A stretch of 64,000 nucleotides of DNA from Clostridium aciditolerans (lineage in GTDB: Bacteria > Bacillota > Clostridia > Clostridiales > Clostridiaceae): NCBI RefSeq assembly GCF_016316925.1, contig NZ_JAEEGB010000004.1, forward strand, positions 62,001 to 126,000. Reading direction: 5' to 3'. Positions within the stretch are counted from its first letter, which is position 1. Each line of letters opens with the position of its first letter. Positions 26,664 to 35,709 of this stretch are shown here, in pieces. Both the position numbers and the translations under genes were made by a program. Below the pieces are notes generated by a model, which did not search any database, was not told where the DNA came from, and saw nothing but the letters and a program-made list of their open reading frames with translations.

Positions 26664-29261
26664 ATGATTCAGTGGTATAAATCCTCCTGGAGTGAAATAG
26701 TAAAGCTTCTAGAGAGCAATATTTATTCCGGATTAGACGGAGATGACATAAATATTAAGAGAGAGAAGTATGGTGCGAATAAAATTCTTATACCAAAGAC
26801 TAAAAGTTTATACTCGATAATTATCAATCAGATAAAAGAACCTTGGGTAATTATGCTGAGTGTATGCTTAATTATTTTTCTATACTTTACTCAATTTATA
26901 TTGGCAGGTATAATGCTGCTAGTTATAATGATGAGCATACTACCTATATCCTTAGATAAATATAATAATGAAAAAAGTATTAAAGAACTAGAAAGTTTAA
27001 ATATTGGCAATGCAAGGGTAGTGAGGGACGGTAGGACTTTTAAGATACCTCTTGAAGAGTTAGTCATAGGCGATATTGTTATTGTAGGTCAAGGAGAAGG
27101 GGTGCCGGCTGACCTACGGGTAATTGAAAGTGAGGATTTAAAAGTAAATGAAACCTCAGTCACTGGAGAGAAGTATGTAGTAGAAAAATATGAAACTAAA
27201 ATAGAAGATAAAGAAATAACACTATCTGATATGAAAAATATACTTTTTAAATCCTCTTTTGTTGTTGGTGGAAGTGGTACTGGTATAGTAATTGCCACGG
27301 GTATGAATACTCAAATAGCTAATATGGTAAAGCTTTTCTTTTCGGAAGAGGATAAAAGCACGGAAGTTGGAAAAAAGGTGCACGAAATTATTAATTATTT
27401 CTGCATATTTGTAATATCAGCTTTAATGATAAATATATCTCTAAGAATAGTTAGTAAAGAAAATATAAAACAAATGGTTTGTATTTCTGCTGAGTTTGTT
27501 CTGAATTCTATACCACAAGGTATTGTGATTATTTTAAGTGTAGTCTCATTATTCCTATTAAAAAAGATGGAAAAAAGCTCTATTGAATTTAAAGATTTGT
27601 CTATTATAGAGAAATTATCCTCAATATCAGTTATTTGTACTGACAAGGTAGGATCTTTTTCCAAAAATAAGATGGAAGTTGCAAAGATATTTACTAATGG
27701 GAATTTTATAGATGTTATCAGCGATGTAGTAAATGGAAGTTCGAATGAAGGGGATATTGAAAATCTACAAAGAATGTTGCATATAGGATTACTTTGTAAT
27801 GACACACAAGTAAGTACTGGAAAGTTAATAAATCCTAAAGAAGATTTAATGGAAGCGGCAATTATTAAATTTGCTATGATGAATGGGTTAGATAAAAGAA
27901 ATCTAGATAGACAGCATAAAAGAGTTGTGTATATTCCTTTTGATAATGATAGAAAGATATTGACCACAATAAACTCAGTAGACGAAAATTATAGAGCAAA
28001 TATTAAAGGTTCTGTAGATTCTATAATAAATAAATGTACACATATAATGAAGAATGGTGTTGAATTAGATATAACAGAAGATGAAATAAATGCAATAAGA
28101 AGTGCAGGAGTTAGCATGTCTGCTGAATGTTTGTCAGTTGTAGGATTTGCCTATAGGAATTTTAATTATGAGCCTAGTGTTAAAGAAAATATTGAAAGCA
28201 ATTTGGTATTTGTGGGATTGATAGGATTTGAGAACATGTTGAAGAGTGAGGCAATAGACTCTATTGCCAGAAGTGAGATGTTAAATATTAAGCCTATTAT
28301 TATTACTGATGATAATAAGCTCACTGCTTTTGCTATAGGTAAAAAGATGAAGTTAGTATCAAAGGTGAATGAGATAATATCGGGAGTAGAGATTGACAAT
28401 ATGCCAAGCGATGAATTTGACAGAATAGGAGATAAAATAGGAATCTTTTCAAAGATAAATTCCAAACATAAGGTTAAGATAATAAAAGCATTAAAAAGTT
28501 ATGGACATACTACTGCTATAGTTGGTTCTAAATTAATTGATTTACCTGCCTTAAGAGTATCTGACATAGGAATTACAACTTCAACTAGCAAAATGGTTAA
28601 AAAGTTATCAGATATTATTTTGAAGGATATTGGATTCATGCGTATTTTAAATATGCTTGAAGATTCGAGAAGAATAATTAATTTGCTAAAAAAAATTATT
28701 GTCTATATTATAAGTTGTGCAACTGCTATGCTTATATTTACCTCGTTAGTGTCTTTGCGGAAATATAATGTTCCATTAATGTATATTGAGAGTTTTTGGT
28801 TTAACAATATATTAATGATCATATCCAGCATGGCTTTAGCGATTCAGTATAAATATGAGGATGTTAAATGTACTAATTATAAATTAGATAAAGATGTTAT
28901 AAAAGAGAATAAACCTTTTATAATTTTTAATGGATCAATAATGGGAATGGGAGCATTTATAGTGCTTATGTTAACATACAGCAAAGGAACAGCATTTGCT
29001 CAAGTAACGTCTTTTACTACATTAAATTTAAGTGCTGTATTTTTTACTCTTAGCTTTTCTAAGACGAAATTGTTCCAAAATAAATTCTCAAATTTAATTT
29101 TAGGGCTAAATTTGCTTTTACAGTTTGGAATAATGGTGTTAATGGGAGGTCTACATGTAATTTTAAGTGTAGACTATTGGGAAATTACTTTGGCTATTTT
29201 GGCTATATGTATTGTAATTTCGCTATTTAATAAATTAGGTAAAGAACAATATTATGATTAA
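26664..29261 (+). CDS. P-type ATPase homologue with degenerate catalytic motifs (probable pseudo-ATPase)
   Basis: 865 aa with the full architecture of a cation P-type ATPase: N-terminal cytoplasmic segment, paired helices (about 55-95), actuator domain, helices 240-305, P and N domains, and C-terminal helices (about 690-860). Nearly every signature is changed: TGES is TGEK (167-170), PEGL is PQGI (284-287), DKTGTLT is DKVGSFS (327-333, Asp327 kept), TGD is TDD (548-550), and GDGxND is GSKLID (621-626). ATP-driven transport through a normal cycle therefore looks impaired. The frame is intact over 2.6 kb, so it is kept under selection. It lies upstream of comEC, probably in one operon. Function unknown; a regulatory or non-pumping role is inference. 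Confidence 0.85.
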   Translation: MIQWYKSSWSEIVKLLESNIYSGLDGDDINIKREKYGANKILIPKTKSLYSIIINQIKEPWVIMLSVCLIIFLYFTQFILAGIMLLVIMMSILPISLDKYNNEKSIKELESLNIGNARVVRDGRTFKIPLEELVIGDIVIVGQGEGVPADLRVIESEDLKVNETSVTGEKYVVEKYETKIEDKEITLSDMKNILFKSSFVVGGSGTGIVIATGMNTQIANMVKLFFSEEDKSTEVGKKVHEIINYFCIFVISALMINISLRIVSKENIKQMVCISAEFVLNSIPQGIVIILSVVSLFLLKKMEKSSIEFKDLSIIEKLSSISVICTDKVGSFSKNKMEVAKIFTNGNFIDVISDVVNGSSNEGDIENLQRMLHIGLLCNDTQVSTGKLINPKEDLMEAAIIKFAMMNGLDKRNLDRQHKRVVYIPFDNDRKILTTINSVDENYRANIKGSVDSIINKCTHIMKNGVELDITEDEINAIRSAGVSMSAECLSVVGFAYRNFNYEPSVKENIESNLVFVGLIGFENMLKSEAIDSIARSEMLNIKPIIITDDNKLTAFAIGKKMKLVSKVNEIISGVEIDNMPSDEFDRIGDKIGIFSKINSKHKVKIIKALKSYGHTTAIVGSKLIDLPALRVSDIGITTSTSKMVKKLSDIILKDIGFMRILNMLEDSRRIINLLKKIIVYIISCATAMLIFTSLVSLRKYNVPLMYIESFWFNNILMIISSMALAIQYKYEDVKCTNYKLDKDVIKENKPFIIFNGSIMGMGAFIVLMLTYSKGTAFAQVTSFTTLNLSAVFFTLSFSKTKLFQNKFSNLILGLNLLLQFGIMVLMGGLHVILSVDYWEITLAILAICIVISLFNKLGKEQYYD

Positions 29262-29304
29262 GCCATCTGTTATTTGGTAAATATTATAATAGGTGGTGAT
29301 ATAC

Positions 29305-31086
29305 GTGAAAAGGCCTCTTATCTATTATTCTATTTCAGTTTTTACAGGATGTATTTCTTCAATGATGTTGTATGAAAATGCTATCATAGGTGCAGTAATC
29401 GCTGCATCTTTTTTTGCTATTCTTTTCTTTACTTTAGATGAAAAATTTTTAATTATAAATATACTTTTCTTTGCAATAGGAATTTTTAGTTTTGCTATGT
29501 ATTTTAATATAAAGGTTCCTGATACTATAGAAGTTAGGTTGATTGAAAATAAAGGATATTACTATATAAGCAACTATAAAGGAAGAAAGATATTATTAAA
29601 TGGGAAGGTAAGTAAAATTAAAGAAGGCGAAAGAATAAAGATTTATGGAACTTTTAAAAATGATAAGGATTTCTCTAGAGGAGTTATAGGAAACTATAAA
29701 GTAGATAAATATGATGTCTGTAAAAGGGATTATGTATACTATTTGTATGAAATAAAAAGAAATATTTATACGCAGTATAAAGAAGTATTAGGGGATGAGA
29801 GATCCGCTTTAGTGATGGCTCTCTGTTATGGCGATACAGGATATTTGACTAAAAATCAGAAAAGTGAGTTTCTAAAAATGGGAGTGTTTCACGCTGTTAG
29901 TGTATCTGGATTTCATATGGCCATTATATATAAGGTATTGGAACTTATTATTGGTTTAAAGTTTGCAATTTTAGTATCCTTTATTTATATACTTTTCACG
30001 GGAATGCAAGCTTCAACTGTTAGAGCTTTTATAATGATAATTATATTTAAATTTTCAAAAATGTTTTTCAAAAATTATGATAATTTATCAGCCTTAGCAT
30101 TGGCAGCTCTTATACTGCTTATAGGCAAACCCTACTATGTCATAGATGTTGGGTTTATGCTATCTTTTTTAGCTACTCTCGGAATTATCTTATACTATAA
30201 AAAAATTCTGAGAACATTATACAAACTACCCCAAAAGTTAAATGAGAGTTTAAGTATAACATTGAGTTCTCAAATATTTTCTGTACCCTATACAGCCTTC
30301 AATGTTCAAAATTTTAGTAGTGGATTTATATTAGGGAATATTTTTTTACTTCCGATGTACTCAGTAATAGTTATATTAGGAAACTCCGCATTATTGTTTT
30401 GCTCTATTCCTGTGATATTTAGACTTTTAACCAGTGGATTAAATTTTATGTTAACTGCTATAGAAGGTGCGAATTATTTAATTTTAAAGTTTTGTCCTCC
30501 TATAAGCTATTTAACATATTTAGATGGTTTTGCATTAATCCTAATTTACTTGAGTTTTATTTTATATAGGCATGGTTATATAAAATTTAAATATTTACCA
30601 TCATTTATATTGATATTAATATTATTTCAAAGTTACAGTTTTGTACCTCAAGTATACCACATTAACTTTTCTGAAGGGGAAGGAGTAGTTGTAAAGTACA
30701 AAACTAACAAAGTTATGATATGTAGTTACAGTCAATCCTCAGTTAAAGAGGTAATTAATATAAAGGAAAAAATGAATGTAGATAAAATTTTTACTAACCC
30801 TAAGCAAAATTTTAAAATTAACATTGGTGAAAGGTTTCAAATAGGGGTTATGTGCTATGGCGAAGGTAACATTTTTAATACGATTATTAGTAATAAAAAT
30901 AAAAAGTTCGTCTTTATTGACAATAATACGAAAAAAGAAGCTTTAAGTGTATTTAGAAGCTATGATGTCGTAAAATTGCCCCAAAGGTCATTAGAAAATA
31001 ATTCTCAAAATAATAAAGTGTACATTAGTGAAGACAACATATCTTTATATGTTATAATATTCAATAGAATATTTAGAGTGTATTAA
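29305..31086 (+). CDS. comEC: ComEC/Rec2 family DNA uptake channel protein, C-terminal domain degenerate
   Basis: About 593 aa. Start chosen at the GTG at 29305, 8 bases after AGGTGGTGA; an upstream GTG at 29293 lies inside that ribosome-binding site. N-terminal OB-like DUF4131 region with helices, then the Competence domain with many helices (VFHAVSVSGFHMAIIYKVLE signature about residues 195-215). The C-terminal metallo-beta-lactamase-like part is short and altered: where HxHxDH is expected the protein reads TNPKQNF. ComEC normally makes the membrane channel for single-stranded DNA entry. The channel part looks intact here, the nuclease-like part does not. Confidence 0.88.
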   Translation: MKRPLIYYSISVFTGCISSMMLYENAIIGAVIAASFFAILFFTLDEKFLIINILFFAIGIFSFAMYFNIKVPDTIEVRLIENKGYYYISNYKGRKILLNGKVSKIKEGERIKIYGTFKNDKDFSRGVIGNYKVDKYDVCKRDYVYYLYEIKRNIYTQYKEVLGDERSALVMALCYGDTGYLTKNQKSEFLKMGVFHAVSVSGFHMAIIYKVLELIIGLKFAILVSFIYILFTGMQASTVRAFIMIIIFKFSKMFFKNYDNLSALALAALILLIGKPYYVIDVGFMLSFLATLGIILYYKKILRTLYKLPQKLNESLSITLSSQIFSVPYTAFNVQNFSSGFILGNIFLLPMYSVIVILGNSALLFCSIPVIFRLLTSGLNFMLTAIEGANYLILKFCPPISYLTYLDGFALILIYLSFILYRHGYIKFKYLPSFILILILFQSYSFVPQVYHINFSEGEGVVVKYKTNKVMICSYSQSSVKEVINIKEKMNVDKIFTNPKQNFKINIGERFQIGVMCYGEGNIFNTIISNKNKKFVFIDNNTKKEALSVFRSYDVVKLPQRSLENNSQNNKVYISEDNISLYVIIFNRIFRVY

Positions 31087-31103
31087 TAACGAGGTGTATT
31101 TAA

Positions 31104-32147
31104 GTGATAGATGTAGCTACTTTTCATCAAAATATAAAGAAAAATATTATAAATAATTGTTATGTATTATGTGGTAATGATGAACAGACTATAAAAGAAT
31201 GTGTTAAGTCTCTAGTAAATAAGTTTGTAGATAAAGATTTTATTGATCTAAACTACATGGAGTTTGATGGTAATTCTTTAGAAAGTTTTGAGCCTGTGAT
31301 AAATGCATGTCAGACACTTCCTTTCATGAGCGACAAAAAGGTCGTTTTAGTATATAGAGCCTCTTTTATAGAGGATGATAAGGGAGAAAATAGTAAGATT
31401 TCTGCAGATAAAGCCTTTAACAATTTTTGCGAGTATATTGGTACAATACCAGATCATTGCATACTTATAATTTATGATGTTTTTAAGGGTAAAAGAGATA
31501 AGCCGGGAAAGCGAATAAATAAACTTAGCAAGAGCTCTTGTGTGGTAAAAGTTGATAAACTAAAGGGTCAACAGTTAGAGAATAAGATAAAAGTTTTTTT
31601 TGAGAATAGAGATAAACAAATAGGGCGTATTGAATTAAAAGCTTTCTGCAGCGTAATGGACGAAAATAATTTGAGTGTAGTTGAAAATGAAGTCGAGAAA
31701 CTCTGTTGCTTTACAGATGGGAGAGATATAACTAAGGAAGATATCAAAGCTTTATTTTTAAAAAGTAGTGATGATGACATTTTTGACTTAGTTAATCCAA
31801 TTTCAAATAAAAGATTGAAGGAAGCTCTTGAAGTATTAAATGAGCTTATATATAGAGGTGAAAAAACAAATCACATATTAAATATGATTGAGAGACAATT
31901 CACTTTGTTATTTAAAGTAAAACTGGGGGTTAATGCTAAAAAAAGCAAAGAAGTTATTATGAAAGAGGTTAATGTAAGATCAGATTATGCTTTTGATATG
32001 CTTTTATCTCAAGGAAAAAAGTTTACTTTAAGACAGCTTCAGCATGCTATTGAGCTTTGTATAAATGCGGAGCAGAAGATGAAGACTTCCACAGTTGATG
32101 AAAAAACAGAGCTGGAATTATTAATTATAAATGCTATAGCGGGATAA
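31104..32147 (+). CDS. holA: DNA polymerase III subunit delta
   Basis: 347-aa clamp-loader subunit that opens the sliding clamp. The sequence starts VIDVATFHQNIKK with a GTG codon after GAGGTG; AAA+-like N-terminal part (residues 20-200, no Walker A needed in delta) and C-terminal helical collar. HolA is normally found between comEC and rpsT in Firmicutes, as here. 17 bases after comEC, so probably in the same operon. Confidence 0.93.
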   Translation: MIDVATFHQNIKKNIINNCYVLCGNDEQTIKECVKSLVNKFVDKDFIDLNYMEFDGNSLESFEPVINACQTLPFMSDKKVVLVYRASFIEDDKGENSKISADKAFNNFCEYIGTIPDHCILIIYDVFKGKRDKPGKRINKLSKSSCVVKVDKLKGQQLENKIKVFFENRDKQIGRIELKAFCSVMDENNLSVVENEVEKLCCFTDGRDITKEDIKALFLKSSDDDIFDLVNPISNKRLKEALEVLNELIYRGEKTNHILNMIERQFTLLFKVKLGVNAKKSKEVIMKEVNVRSDYAFDMLLSQGKKFTLRQLQHAIELCINAEQKMKTSTVDEKTELELLIINAIAG

Positions 32148-32177
32148 TTTATATAATTAAATAGTAAAAAGCAAAAA

Positions 32178-32209
32178 TAAATAACCGGTTGTAAAAAACC
32201 GGTTTATTT
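32178..32209. terminator. Bidirectional terminator between holA and rpsT
   Basis: AACCGGTT and AACCGGTT (self-complementary arms) separated by GTAAAA, with A-rich DNA on the left and TTTATTTA on the right. It serves the convergent holA and rpsT transcripts. Confidence 0.8.
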
Positions 32210-32210
32210 A

Positions 32211-32477
32211 TTAAGCAGTTAAGCTATTTAATTTTGCTGCTAATCTTGACTTACTTCTTGCTGCCTTATTCTTATGTATGATTCCTTTTGATGCAGCCAT
32301 ATCTAGAGATTTAACAGCAGCTACAAAAGTAGTTTTTGCTTGCTCAGCGTTTCCACTTTCCACAGCAGCTAAGTATTTCTTTATAGCAGTTTTTAATGCT
32401 GATTTAATCATTTTGTTTCTAAGAGTTTTAGTTTCTGTAACTTTTATTCTCTTTTTTGCTGATTTTATATTTGCCAT
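32211..32477 (-). CDS. rpsT: 30S ribosomal protein S20
   Basis: 88 aa, highly basic, three-helix S20: [20 protein letters not shown] at the start, later the [15 protein letters not shown] and [15 protein letters not shown] segments. Binds the 5' domain of 16S rRNA. On the minus strand AGGGGGTG precedes the ATG. Single gene, convergent with holA and divergent from gpr. Confidence 0.98.
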   Translation of the reverse strand: MANIKSAKKRIKVTETKTLRNKMIKSALKTAIKKYLAAVESGNAEQAKTTFVAAVKSLDMAASKGIIHKNKAARSKSRLAAKLNSLTA

Positions 32478-32634
32478 ATTTTCACCCCCTTATAATTTTA
32501 TAGGGCCTCAACAGCTTTGGGGAAATTTGCTAGTGAGTCTCGTTTATTCAACAAATGATATTATATCATTAATTTTTCAGCACTTCAAGTATTTTTTAGA
32601 GCATAATTGACAACATTCACTATGAGGAATAATC

Positions 32635-32754
32635 AAAGAAATAATATACCAGTATTCTTTTATAGGAAACTCATTCAGCTTACGCTGAAGAGTACAGTTC
32701 GTTACCAAAATCAAAGATTTTGAACAAACTAGCATTTGGTCTATTATTTCTTTT
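32635..32754. mobile_element. MITE-like element, copy A (upstream of gpr)
   Basis: 120 bases with terminal inverted repeats AAAGAAATAATA-N-ACCA and TGGT-N-TATTATTTCTTT. Inside are two perfect small hairpins, TTCAGC-TTAC-GCTGAA and CAAAATC-AAA-GATTTTG. An almost identical copy in the same orientation lies at 33832-33950, on the other side of gpr. No ORF. Clean target duplications are not obvious. Confidence 0.75.
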
Positions 32755-32847
32755 CATATGCATGAATTCAGAAATAAGAATATGAACGAAAAATAAGGAA
32801 AAACTAATAATGGAGAATTAAAGATTCAGTTGAAAGGATGTGAAATT

Positions 32848-33822
32848 ATGTTTAGTATTAGGACAGATTTAGCTGTTGAAGCAAAGGAGATATATGAAAA
32901 ACAAAATAGTGGAGATATATCAGGAGTGGAGGTAGATGAGCGTAAAGAAGGAGAAATAAAAATAACCAGTGTTAAGATAGTAAATGACATTGGTGAAAAA
33001 ATGATGAGGAAGCCTAAAGGTACATACATAACTATCGATATGCCTAGATTTACTCATTATGATGCTGATACAATGGACGAAGTAAGTAAAGTTCTTGGAG
33101 AGAGCCTATCCAATATGGTTAAACTTGATGATAGTATGACTGCACTTGTAGTGGGACTAGGCAATTGGAATATAACTCCTGATGCCTTAGGCCCTAAAGT
33201 TATATCAAAACTTATGGTAACAAGGCATTTAAAACAACTTATACCAGATCAAATAGACGAAGATATAAGACCAGTGTGTGCCATAGCACCAGGAGTTTTA
33301 GGACTTACAGGCATTGAAACAGGAGAGATTATAAAAGGGGTTGTAGATAAAATAAAACCTAATTTAATAATATGCATAGATGCCTTAGCATCAAGAAAAA
33401 TAGAAAGGGTAAATTCAACTATACAGGTTGGAAATACTGGGATATCTCCTGGTTCAGGAGTAGGAAATAGAAGAATGGAATTAAGTGAACAGACTTTAGG
33501 TATACCAGTTATAGCTATAGGAGTGCCAACTGTTGTAGATGCAGCCACTATGGCTAATGACACTATAGATATGGTTTTGGATCAAATGGTAAAGCAAGCG
33601 GAAAAGGGTGGAGAATTCTATAACATGTTAAAATCTTTAGGCAAAGAAGAAAAGTATGCAATGATCAAGGAGATACTAGATCCTTATGTTGGAAATCTTA
33701 TGGTTACTCCAAAAGAAGTTGATTTGGTTATAGATTCTGTTTCAAAGGTAATAGCTAATGGGATAAACATAGCTCTTCAACCAGCTTTAGATTTAGAAGA
33801 TATAAACAGATTTTTAACTTAA
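32848..33822 (+). CDS. gpr: Germination protease Gpr (spore protease, A25 family)
   Basis: Degrades small acid-soluble spore proteins during germination, releasing amino acids and freeing the DNA. ATG at 32848 chosen: GAAAGGATG lies just upstream, and the protein then begins MFSIRTDLAVEA, the conserved family start. The RTD/LAVEA site resembles the SASP cleavage site where the zymogen cuts itself, so the pro-peptide would be only about 7 residues (inference). Later motifs: VVGLGNWNITPDALGP, CAIAPGVLGLTGIETGEI, GTNGISPGSG-like NTGISPGSGVGNRR. About 324 aa. Flanked on both sides by the same MITE-like repeat. Confidence 0.95.
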   Translation: MFSIRTDLAVEAKEIYEKQNSGDISGVEVDERKEGEIKITSVKIVNDIGEKMMRKPKGTYITIDMPRFTHYDADTMDEVSKVLGESLSNMVKLDDSMTALVVGLGNWNITPDALGPKVISKLMVTRHLKQLIPDQIDEDIRPVCAIAPGVLGLTGIETGEIIKGVVDKIKPNLIICIDALASRKIERVNSTIQVGNTGISPGSGVGNRRMELSEQTLGIPVIAIGVPTVVDAATMANDTIDMVLDQMVKQAEKGGEFYNMLKSLGKEEKYAMIKEILDPYVGNLMVTPKEVDLVIDSVSKVIANGINIALQPALDLEDINRFLT

Positions 33823-33831
33823 GGCATAATT

Positions 33832-33950
33832 AAAGAAATAATAAACCAGTATTCTTTTATAGGAAACTCATTCAGCTTACGCTGAAGAGTACAGTTCGTT
33901 ACCAAAATCAAAGATTTTGAACAAACTAGCATTTGGTTTCTTATTTCTTT
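33832..33950. mobile_element. MITE-like element, copy B (downstream of gpr)
   Basis: Same sequence as the copy at 32635-32754 with a few differences. Terminal inverted repeats can be extended outward: AGGCATA (from 33822, starting within the gpr stop) matches TATGCCT (to about 33961). It separates gpr from spoIIP. Non-coding. Confidence 0.75.
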
Positions 33951-34045
33951 TTATATGCCTAAGTTATAAATTATAGCCCCTTCTCATATAATTTAATATC
34001 ACTAAAGTGTGAAAAAATTAGATTACATGAGAGGGGGGAACTGCT

Positions 34046-34075
34046 TTGAGTTTTTTCATAGCGGTGAAGAAGTGA
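34046..34075 (+). other. Possible 9-codon leader ORF overlapping the spoIIP start
   Basis: A very strong GAGGGGGGAA ribosome-binding site (34031-34040) has no well-placed start in the spoIIP frame. It does fit a TTG at 34046, which opens MSFFIAVKK and stops at TGA 34073-34075. That stop overlaps a GTG (34072) in the spoIIP frame. This would be translational coupling through a leader peptide. It is a reading of spacing only. Confidence 0.3.
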
Positions 34076-35154
34076 ATTACAAAAAGATGGGGGATAAAAA
34101 GAATTTCAGACTTAGGGCATTTGTATTAATGGTGACGGCACTTATAGTTATCATTTTGCCCTGCGTGGTAAAAGCAAATTCTTATGGCAGCAGTATTAAT
34201 AGAAATATGCTTTTTGTTCAAATACTAAATTATACTATGCCTGTTGTTAAGGCTACTTCTTTTAGTGAGGAAGATATGGCTGAAAGCAATTTTACAATTG
34301 GACAAGTAGCACTTGGAATGGTTGGGTTAGATTTAAATAATCCTATGACAGTATTAGGTAGAGAGTTGTCATTTATAAATATAAATAACTCTGAAGGAAA
34401 AGATAATCTTAATGTAGATTTTAATCACTTCAAGTTAGATGATAAACAAATTGCAAGGGATAGTGAAAAAACAAATTCAGATGCAAATAATGATTTAAAT
34501 TTAGAAAACAAATCAGTGAATGTACATGATCCAAAACTTAAGAAGACTTTAAATACTAGCAAACCTGAAGTTTTAATATATCATACACATACCACTGAAA
34601 GTTATAAACCGGGAGATGCTATTAGTTCTGATAATAGTCAGAACGTTTGCGCTGTAGGTGATGCTTTAGTAAATGAACTTCAGTCAAATTACGGGATATC
34701 CGCAATAAATGATACAACTGTACATGATAGAGAAGCTTACACACAAAGTTATGCAAGATCAGTAGTAACTTTAGATAAGTATTTAAAACAATATAATGAT
34801 TTTAAATTAATAATAGATTTACATAGAGATTCTGTAGGTGATAATAAGAAGGCTGTTACCACTAGAATGAATGGAGAAAATGTGGCTAAAATAAGTATTG
34901 TAATGGCAAAAAAGAATCCTCACTTTGATAAAAATATGGTACTAGCTAATAAAATAATAGAAAGTTGCAAAAAAAATTTTCCTGGTTTTTACAAAGATAC
35001 AGTTTATTATAACAATGGAACTAGATATTTTAATCAAGATAGAAGTAATAACGCTATTTTAATAGAGGTAGGAGCGGATATAAATACTACGGATGAAGCA
35101 AAGGCTTCCACAAAGTACTTAGCTAGAGCAATAGCTGAAGCTCTTAATAAATAG
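34072..35154 (+). CDS. spoIIP: Stage II sporulation protein P (peptidoglycan hydrolase)
   Basis: SpoIIP is an amidase/endopeptidase of the DMP complex that thins septal peptidoglycan and drives engulfment in the mother cell. One N-terminal membrane helix (LRAFVLMVTALIVIILPCVV), then the conserved catalytic region with VLIYHTHTTESYKPG, IIDLHRDSVG and NAILIEVGADINT. Start is uncertain: the frame is open from a GTG at 34009 and an ATG at 34027, neither with a ribosome-binding site. The GTG at 34072 follows GGTGA and overlaps a short leader ORF, so I prefer it. Located after gpr as in other clostridia. A terminator-like palindrome of a repeat element follows at once. Confidence 0.9.
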   Translation: MNYKKMGDKKNFRLRAFVLMVTALIVIILPCVVKANSYGSSINRNMLFVQILNYTMPVVKATSFSEEDMAESNFTIGQVALGMVGLDLNNPMTVLGRELSFININNSEGKDNLNVDFNHFKLDDKQIARDSEKTNSDANNDLNLENKSVNVHDPKLKKTLNTSKPEVLIYHTHTTESYKPGDAISSDNSQNVCAVGDALVNELQSNYGISAINDTTVHDREAYTQSYARSVVTLDKYLKQYNDFKLIIDLHRDSVGDNKKAVTTRMNGENVAKISIVMAKKNPHFDKNMVLANKIIESCKKNFPGFYKDTVYYNNGTRYFNQDRSNNAILIEVGADINTTDEAKASTKYLARAIAEALNK

Positions 35155-35155
35155 C

Positions 35156-35279
35156 AAAAAATGCGGAGCATTTTTTTAGAGGACAATTGACAAAGGACAG
35201 AGGACAGTGAAGGAGGAAAACTCACCTTCATTGTCCTCTGCCAATTGTCCTCTGAAAAACTTTGCGCCGCAAAATTTTT
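35156..35279. repeat. GGACA-type inverted-repeat element, copy 2 (internally deleted)
   Basis: Left palindrome AAAAAATGC-GGA-GCATTTTTT (35156-35176), core from AGAGGACAATTGAC to CCAATTGTCCTCT, right palindrome AAAAACTTTGCG-C-CGCAAAATTTTT (35255-35279). The core lacks most of the internal 110 bases found in copies 1 and 3, so the two inverted arms are nearly adjacent and form one long hairpin. Placed directly after spoIIP, where the left palindrome can end its transcript. Confidence 0.8.
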
Positions 35280-35358
35280 AAAAAGTGAATAAAAGTATTA
35301 AAATGGTACATCCTTAAGATAACGAGGTATAAATTGTTATAAAGGGGTGTATTTTTTT

Positions 35359-35709
35359 ATGAGAACTAGAATTAGAAATATTATATTAGTATTATCAATA
35401 TGTCTAATTATAGTACTTTATGGCTTCATAGTAATAAGTGATAGTCTGCCTAAGTTTATAAAAGATAGATCTGCTTTTAAAATAAGTTATAATATATCTC
35501 CTTTTGATTTTAGAATGGATATTAGTGAATACTCCTTTTACATAAATAATAAAGTGGCTGATAATATAAAAAATAACTCTACAAAATTATTAAATAATGT
35601 AGAGAACAAGGTTTATGATAGCACCTCTGGTATCATAAATAGAACTTCTGAGGTATTTAAAAGTGTAGAGGAAAAAATAAATGGCGCTTTACAAAATAAA
35701 GTCAGGTAA
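35359..35709 (+). CDS. Small membrane-anchored protein of unknown function
   Basis: 116 aa from the ATG at 35359, which follows AAAGGGGTG at a good distance (a GTG at 35347 lies inside that site). One N-terminal transmembrane helix (IILVLSICLIIVLYGFIVIS), then a polar domain (about residues 30-112) rich in Asn, Lys and Glu with predicted helices. No signature that I recognise. It stands between spoIIP and lepA with its own leader. A sporulation or envelope role is only suggested by position. Confidence 0.7.
   Translation: MRTRIRNIILVLSICLIIVLYGFIVISDSLPKFIKDRSAFKISYNISPFDFRMDISEYSFYINNKVADNIKNNSTKLLNNVENKVYDSTSGIINRTSEVFKSVEEKINGALQNKVR

Noticed and set aside
27395..27967. 190-aa open frame on the minus strand
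   Set aside because: It lies wholly inside the P-type ATPase gene, has no ribosome-binding site and is a frame shadow of a real coding region.
26664..29261. Pseudogene call for the P-type ATPase
   Set aside because: The frame is open for 865 codons with a good start and domain order; altered motifs point to changed function, not to plain decay.
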